NCBI RefSeq assembly: GCF_000702445.1
Contig: NZ_JNIF01000004.1
Coordinates: 682,001 to 746,000, forward strand
Length of the DNA stretch: 64,000 nucleotides
Direction: 5' to 3'
Origin: Bryobacter aggregatus MPL3
Lineage (GTDB): Bacteria > Acidobacteriota > Terriglobia > Bryobacterales > Bryobacteraceae
Positions 59,708 to 64,000 of this stretch are shown here, in pieces. Both the position numbers and the translations under genes were made by a program. Position 1 is the first letter of the stretch. Every line of letters starts with the position of its first letter. The notes beneath the pieces were generated by a model. It was not told the origin of the DNA. It worked only from the letters and a program-made list of their open reading frames with translations, and searched no databases.

Positions 59708-61765
59708 ATGACCCGACGCGATCTGTTCTCCATTCCCCTGGCGGCGATGAGCCTGCGCGCCCAGGAACAACCCATCTTCAGCAGCAACACGCAGTTGGTC
59801 GTCGAAACAGTCTCGGTGAAGGATAAGAAGGGTAACTCAATCTCCGGCCTGACCGCTAAGGATTTCACGCTGACCGAAGACGGCAAGCAGCAAAGCATCG
59901 CCTTCGTCGAATTCCAAAAGCTGCCGGACGATCCCGCTCCCGACGCTGCCTATACGGCATCGGTAGCGCCGGTAGCGCGTCTGGCGCGGACTCAGATTGC
60001 TGCGGAGAAGCCCGGAGATATCCGCTATCGGGATCGCCGTCTCCTTGCGCTCTATTTTGACTTCTCGGCGATGCAGCCCGCCGATCAACTCCGCGCGCTG
60101 AGCGCGGCGCAGAACTTCGTCCGCAAGCAGATGACCACTGCGGATCTGATGGCGGTGATGATCTATTCGAGCGGCGCCGTGCAAGTGCTGGAAGACTTCA
60201 CCGCAGACCGAGCGAAGCTTCTCGAGACGCTGCAGACGTTGCTTGTGGGCGAAGAAGCAGAGACAGCCACCAATCCGGGCGATGCAAGCGCTGTCGATAG
60301 CGGCGCAGCCTTTGGACAGAACGACGCTGAGTTCAACTTGTTCAATACAGACCGGCAACTGTCGGCGCTGCAGACGGCGGCCACCATGCTCGGACGCCTG
60401 AGCGAGAAAAAGTCGCTGCTCTACTTTGCCAGCGGCCTGCGTTTGAATGGTGCCGACAATCAGGCGCAGTTGAACGCGACGATCAACGCGGCCATCCGTG
60501 CGGGCGTTAGCTTCTGGCCAATCGATGCGCGCGGGCTGGTGGCGACTCCGCCGATGGGTGACGCAACGCGCGGCTCGACAGGTGGCATCGGGATGTACAA
60601 CGGCGCGGCGGGAGGAGCGACGATGTCCAACTTCCAGCGTTCCCAAGATACCTTGTACGCGCTAGCTGCTGATACTGGTGGCAAGGCGCTGATCGATAGC
60701 AACGATCTGGGGAAGGGAATCGAGCAAGCGCAGAAGGCGACAAACAGCTATTACCTGATCGGCTACTACACCTCGAACCCGGCTCTCGACGGCAAGCTGC
60801 GGCGGGTCAAGATCACCCTCAATAATGGCCTGATCGCGGACCTCGATTACCGGCAAAGTTTCTACGCCGGCAAGCAGTTCCAGAAGTTCACCGCCGCTGA
60901 TAAGGAGCGCCAACTGGAAGACGCCCTGATGTTGGGCGACCCGATCACGGAACTGACCATTGCGCTCGAGGTGAACTACTTCCAGTTGAACCGCGCCGAG
61001 TACTTTGTCCCGGTAGCGGTGAAGATTCCGGGTAGTGAATTGGCGCGCGCCAAGCGCGGCGGCGCCGAGCGGACTCTGATCGACTTCATGGGTGAAATCA
61101 AGGAGGGGCAGCTCACGGTTGCGAATGTGCGCGACAAGGTTGAGCTGAAGCTCAGTGGCCAGACGGCGAGCGAACTGGCCACCCACCCCATCACTTATGA
61201 CACCGGCTTCACGCTGCTGCCCGGCAGCTACACGCTGAAGATCCTCGCACGGGATGCCGAGACCGGGCGCATCGGAACCTATCTGCGCAGCTTCGTGATT
61301 CCCAATCTGAATCGGGAAGACAAGCGGGTGCCGCTCAGTTCGGTCGTCTTGAGTGGCCAGTCGGTGGACATGCAAGAGGCGCTCTTCAATACCAAAGATA
61401 AGCTGAAGGCGCAAAGTCTGAATCCCCTTGTGCAGGGCGGGCAGAAAATGATTCCGAGTGTGACGCGCGTCTTCAGCCGCTCGCGTGAGATGCAGATTTA
61501 CTTACAGACCTACCAGCAGGAGCCGGAGATAGCCAAGCCGATGGTGGGCTATGTCAGCTTCTACCAGGGGGCGAAGAAAGTCTTCGAGACTGCCCCCATC
61601 GTCGGCGCCGAAGCAGCGCCGGGACGCCTGAAAATGATTCCTTTGCTGTTTCGCATCCCACTCGGAAAAATGCCTCCGGGAGAGTACAACTGTCAGGTGA
61701 CAGTGCTCAACCCGGAGGCGCAGAGAGCAAGTTTCTGGCAAGCGCCAGTGATGCTGATTCCTTAG
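59708..61765 (+). CDS. VWA-domain protein, TIGR03436-type
   Basis: A 685-residue exported protein with a Tat-like start (TRRDLFSIPLAAMSLRAQ). It has the TIGR03436 pattern of Acidobacteriota VWA proteins: VKDKKGNSISGLTAKDFTLT, then the VWA core (LLALYFDFSAMQPADQL with DxS motif, and KSLLYFASGLRLNGADNQ). The later half has beta-rich regions (YYLIGYYTSNPALDGKLR, PISSLSRSRE-type strands and FYQGAKKVFETAPIVG). It starts immediately after the receptor stop, with no gap. It probably functions in the periplasm or on the surface together with the receptor. The last 4 bases overlap the reverse-strand RND fusion gene. Confidence 0.88.
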   Translation: MTRRDLFSIPLAAMSLRAQEQPIFSSNTQLVVETVSVKDKKGNSISGLTAKDFTLTEDGKQQSIAFVEFQKLPDDPAPDAAYTASVAPVARLARTQIAAEKPGDIRYRDRRLLALYFDFSAMQPADQLRALSAAQNFVRKQMTTADLMAVMIYSSGAVQVLEDFTADRAKLLETLQTLLVGEEAETATNPGDASAVDSGAAFGQNDAEFNLFNTDRQLSALQTAATMLGRLSEKKSLLYFASGLRLNGADNQAQLNATINAAIRAGVSFWPIDARGLVATPPMGDATRGSTGGIGMYNGAAGGATMSNFQRSQDTLYALAADTGGKALIDSNDLGKGIEQAQKATNSYYLIGYYTSNPALDGKLRRVKITLNNGLIADLDYRQSFYAGKQFQKFTAADKERQLEDALMLGDPITELTIALEVNYFQLNRAEYFVPVAVKIPGSELARAKRGGAERTLIDFMGEIKEGQLTVANVRDKVELKLSGQTASELATHPITYDTGFTLLPGSYTLKILARDAETGRIGTYLRSFVIPNLNREDKRVPLSSVVLSGQSVDMQEALFNTKDKLKAQSLNPLVQGGQKMIPSVTRVFSRSREMQIYLQTYQQEPEIAKPMVGYVSFYQGAKKVFETAPIVGAEAAPGRLKMIPLLFRIPLGKMPPGEYNCQVTVLNPEAQRASFWQAPVMLIP

Positions 61766-64000
61766 TTCCAGCCGCCGCCGAGGGCGCGGTACAACTGAAC
61801 GACAGAGACTAGTTCTGCCTGGCGCAATTGTGCCAGAACGAGTTCGCCCTGAAATTGATTGCGCTGTGCATCCAGAACTTGCAGATAGCTGTCGAGGCCA
61901 CCCTGATAGCGCAGGATGGACAGCCGGCTTGATTCGTTCAACGCATCCACCAGCTTTTGCTGTTCCTGCATCTGTTCTGCGTTCTTGCGATAGCCAACTA
62001 GCGAATCGGAGACTTCGCGGAACGCGGTCTGGATGGTCTTCTCATAGGTGGCCAGCATCTCGCGCTTGGCGGCTTCGCTGTAGCGGACATTCGCGCGGAG
62101 CTGGCCGGCATTGAAGATGGGAATGGTCGCTGTGGGCGCGGCATTCCATTGACGGGCGGCTCCGGTGAACAGATCGAGCAGCGGCCTTGCCTGGGCTCCC
62201 AGAAGGCCTGTCAGCGTGATCTGCGGAAAGTACTCTGCACGCGCCGCGCCAATGCGTGCGTTTGCTGCAATGAGCACCTGTTCTGCCTGCCGGATGTCCG
62301 GACGGCGGGCGAGTAGATCGGAGGGCAGCCCTGGCGGAATCTTCTCCGGCCCATTCAGTTCCGACAATCGCTTACCGCGCTTCACGGGGCCTGGGTTCTT
62401 TCCCAGCAGAATGCTCAGCGCATTCTCCTGTTGTTCGATCGCCCGTTCGTTTGCGACAATCTGCGAGGTCGCAGTTCGAAAGAGTTGCTCGGCTTGCTGG
62501 ACGTCGAGACCGGTAGAGACGCCGCGCTCGAGCCTCACGTTGGTGAGGCGTAAGCCGTTCTCCGCAATCTCCTTCGTCTTCTTTGAGATCTCGAGTTCGG
62601 TGTCGAGTTCCCGGAGAGAAAGGTAGGCGTCCGTGACATCGGCCACGAGCGACGAGATGACGGCGCGGCGAGCTTCTTCCGTGGAGAGATACTGCGCCCG
62701 CGCCGCCTCGTTCAGACGGCGGAGCCGGCCCCAGACATCCAGCTCCCAACTCAGCGCGAAGCCAGCCTGGGTATAGGTCACGTCGAGATTCGTTCCTCGG
62801 GGGAGAAAGCGATTCTGGCCGATCTGCGAGATGCGGTTGGCGCTCAAGTTGCCGGACGCAGTGACATTCGGATACAGATTAGCTTGCTGTGCGGTGAGCT
62901 GGGCGCGCGCCTGGAGCACGCGCTCGGCGGCAATCCGGACGTCGTAATTCTGCTTGAGCGCGGTGTCGACCAGTTCGGTAAGAACTTCGTCTTCAAACAG
63001 TGTCGACCACTTGCGATCGGCAATCGATTCGGTTGCAACCGGGCCGTTATCGGCCCGGAACTGCGGCGGCGCCGGCAAATCCGGACGCTTGTAGTTCGGG
63101 CCAACGGCGCAACTGGAGAAGAACATCACCAGCAGTGACATTGCGGTTGCCAAGGCCGGCCCTTTGCGGAAGCGCTCGGCCCAGGTCTCGGTGACGACAT
63201 AGAGCATCGGCACAAAGAAGATGGCGAGCAAGGTGGCGGCCAACATACCGCCAAACACCGTCGTCCCCAGAGCGCGGCGGGATGCCGCACCGGCGCCGGT
63301 TGCATACACCAGCGGCACCACGCCAAGAATGAAGGCGAAGGAGGTCATGATGATCGGGCGCAAGCGCAGTTGAGCCGCAGCCACCGCGGCGTCAAAGGGC
63401 GACATGCCTTCCTCCCGCCGTAGCTTCGCAAACTCGACAATCAGAATCGCATTCTTCGAGGCGAGTCCAATCAGTGTGACGATGCCAATCTGCGTGTAAA
63501 CGTCGTAGGCATAAGACCGTGCGAGCACCGCCAGCAAGGCTCCTAAAATGCCCAGCGGAACAGCAAGAATGACGGCAAAGGGGATCATCCAGCTCTCATA
63601 CTGCGCGGCGAGGAAGAGGAAGACGAGGATTGAGGCGAAACCAAAGATATAGACTTCCTTGCCCTCCGATAACTTCTGTTGGTACACCGTTCCGGTCCAC
63701 TCATAGCCAAAGCCCTGCGGCAGGACTTCTTTGGCCACCCGCTCCATGGCCTCGACAGCCTGGCCCGAGGTGTAGCCGGGCGCGGCGGATCCAATCAGCT
63801 TCGCACTGCGGAAACGGTTGTAGCGATAGATCACCTCAGGCGAAGTGGTATCGTGCATCGTCACCAGGGTGCTGAGCGGCACCATGTCGTTGGTGGCAGA
63901 ACGGACATAGTAGCGATTGACGTCTTCCGCGCGATCGCGGAAGTCCGGTTCCGCCTGCATGACCACGCGCCAGGTGCGGCCAAAGCGATTAAAGTCGTTG
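61762..64000 (-). CDS. RND efflux permease fused in frame to outer-membrane factor, 5' end cut by window edge
   Basis: One uninterrupted frame carries the C-terminal part of an AcrB/HAE1-type permease and a complete OprM/NodT-type outer-membrane factor. The frame is open to the window edge (NDFNRFGRTWRVV... is typical AcrB). Numbering from the GTG at 63966, permease segments include QYESWMIPFAVILAVPLG (122-139), GLASKNAILIVEFA (167-180) and RLRPIIMTSFAFILGVVPLV (201-220). The permease ends near PMLYVVTETWAERFRK (253-268). A hydrophobic stretch ALATAMSLLVMFFSS then leads to Cys286 in a lipobox-like FFSSC followed by AVGPNYKRP, the standard beginning of NodT-type lipoproteins. The factor continues to GGGWN. 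No stop and no good ribosome site separates the two. The upstream adaptor (MFP) is beyond the edge. Confidence 0.9.
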   Translation of the reverse strand, partial: NDFNRFGRTWRVVMQAEPDFRDRAEDVNRYYVRSATNDMVPLSTLVTMHDTTSPEVIYRYNRFRSAKLIGSAAPGYTSGQAVEAMERVAKEVLPQGFGYEWTGTVYQQKLSEGKEVYIFGFASILVFLFLAAQYESWMIPFAVILAVPLGILGALLAVLARSYAYDVYTQIGIVTLIGLASKNAILIVEFAKLRREEGMSPFDAAVAAAQLRLRPIIMTSFAFILGVVPLVYATGAGAASRRALGTTVFGGMLAATLLAIFFVPMLYVVTETWAERFRKGPALATAMSLLVMFFSSCAVGPNYKRPDLPAPPQFRADNGPVATESIADRKWSTLFEDEVLTELVDTALKQNYDVRIAAERVLQARAQLTAQQANLYPNVTASGNLSANRISQIGQNRFLPRGTNLDVTYTQAGFALSWELDVWGRLRRLNEAARAQYLSTEEARRAVISSLVADVTDAYLSLRELDTELEISKKTKEIAENGLRLTNVRLERGVSTGLDVQQAEQLFRTATSQIVANERAIEQQENALSILLGKNPGPVKRGKRLSELNGPEKIPPGLPSDLLARRPDIRQAEQVLIAANARIGAARAEYFPQITLTGLLGAQARPLLDLFTGAARQWNAAPTATIPIFNAGQLRANVRYSEAAKREMLATYEKTIQTAFREVSDSLVGYRKNAEQMQEQQKLVDALNESSRLSILRYQGGLDSYLQVLDAQRNQFQGELVLAQLRQAELVSVVQLYRALGGGWN

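Noticed and set aside
1-64000. tRNA, rRNA, CRISPR arrays, prophage or integrative element boundaries
   Set aside because: No cloverleaf, ribosomal sequence, regular repeat-spacer array, integrase or phage structural gene outside the T6SS was seen by eye; a dedicated tRNA search could still find something missed.

Overview
The window reads as a chromosomal segment of an Acidobacteriota bacterium, most likely of the Solibacter/Bryobacter lineage. This is inferred from families typical of that group: two very large Oar-like TonB-dependent receptors, an M56 peptidase fused to a TIGR03435-type domain, a TIGR03436-type VWA protein, a TIGR03437-type C-terminal domain, a DUF1592/DUF1552 pair, and many Tat-exported sugar-handling proteins. 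The DNA is moderately GC-rich and densely coding. I saw no rRNA, tRNA, CRISPR array or prophage.

Layout. (1) 1-4.7 kb: the oxidative pentose phosphate operon zwf (cut by the window edge)-opcA-pgl, followed by an NfrB-like membrane glycosyltransferase with a C-terminal MshEN-like domain. (2) 4.8-9.4 kb: an exported Gly-rich protein, a reverse-strand ECF sigma operon (sigma, one-TM regulator, two unknown proteins), a small hypothetical gene and a Tat-exported TIM-barrel isomerase. (3) 9.35-25.4 kb: a type VI secretion locus. PAAR, a DUF6931-like protein and vgrG form one unit. After a strong hairpin come clpV, tssG, tssF, tssE, tssA, tagJ, hcp, tssC and tssB, with tssK plus a short unknown gene divergent. 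The membrane-complex genes tssJ, tssL and tssM are absent from the window. (4) 25.5-30.4 kb: an Oar-like receptor and phosphoglucomutase. (5) 30.5-34.2 kb: the DUF1592 cytochrome/DUF1552 pair. (6) 34.2-38.4 kb: an ankyrin protein, a TolB-like propeller protein and an orphan PhoR-like histidine kinase. (7) 38.5-43.4 kb: a GHL6/GH42-like protein with a LacI regulator, a decayed IS5-type transposase, and a DUF4159 protein. (8) 43.4-50.4 kb: a large exported repeat protein, a three-gene glycosylation operon (GT2, SDR epimerase, DDD-motif glycosyltransferase) and a flippase-like membrane protein. (9) 50.4-54.6 kb: two tandem Gfo/Idh/MocA oxidoreductases and a TPR protein. (10) 54.7-61.8 kb: a tightly packed BlaI-M56/TIGR03435-Oar receptor-VWA operon. 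(11) 61.8 kb to the edge: an RND efflux permease fused in frame to its outer-membrane factor.

How the parts work together. The zwf-opcA-pgl genes and pgm serve central glucose-phosphate flux. The T6SS cluster encodes baseplate, sheath, tube, ATPase and spike, but shows no recognisable effector-immunity pair. The receptors, the DUF1592/DUF1552 pair, the GHL6 protein with LacI, the isomerase and the Gfo/Idh/MocA proteins fit a soil heterotroph that takes up and breaks down complex carbohydrates. The most unusual items are the RND-outer-membrane-factor fusion with an internal lipobox-like segment and the BlaI/M56-controlled receptor operon.
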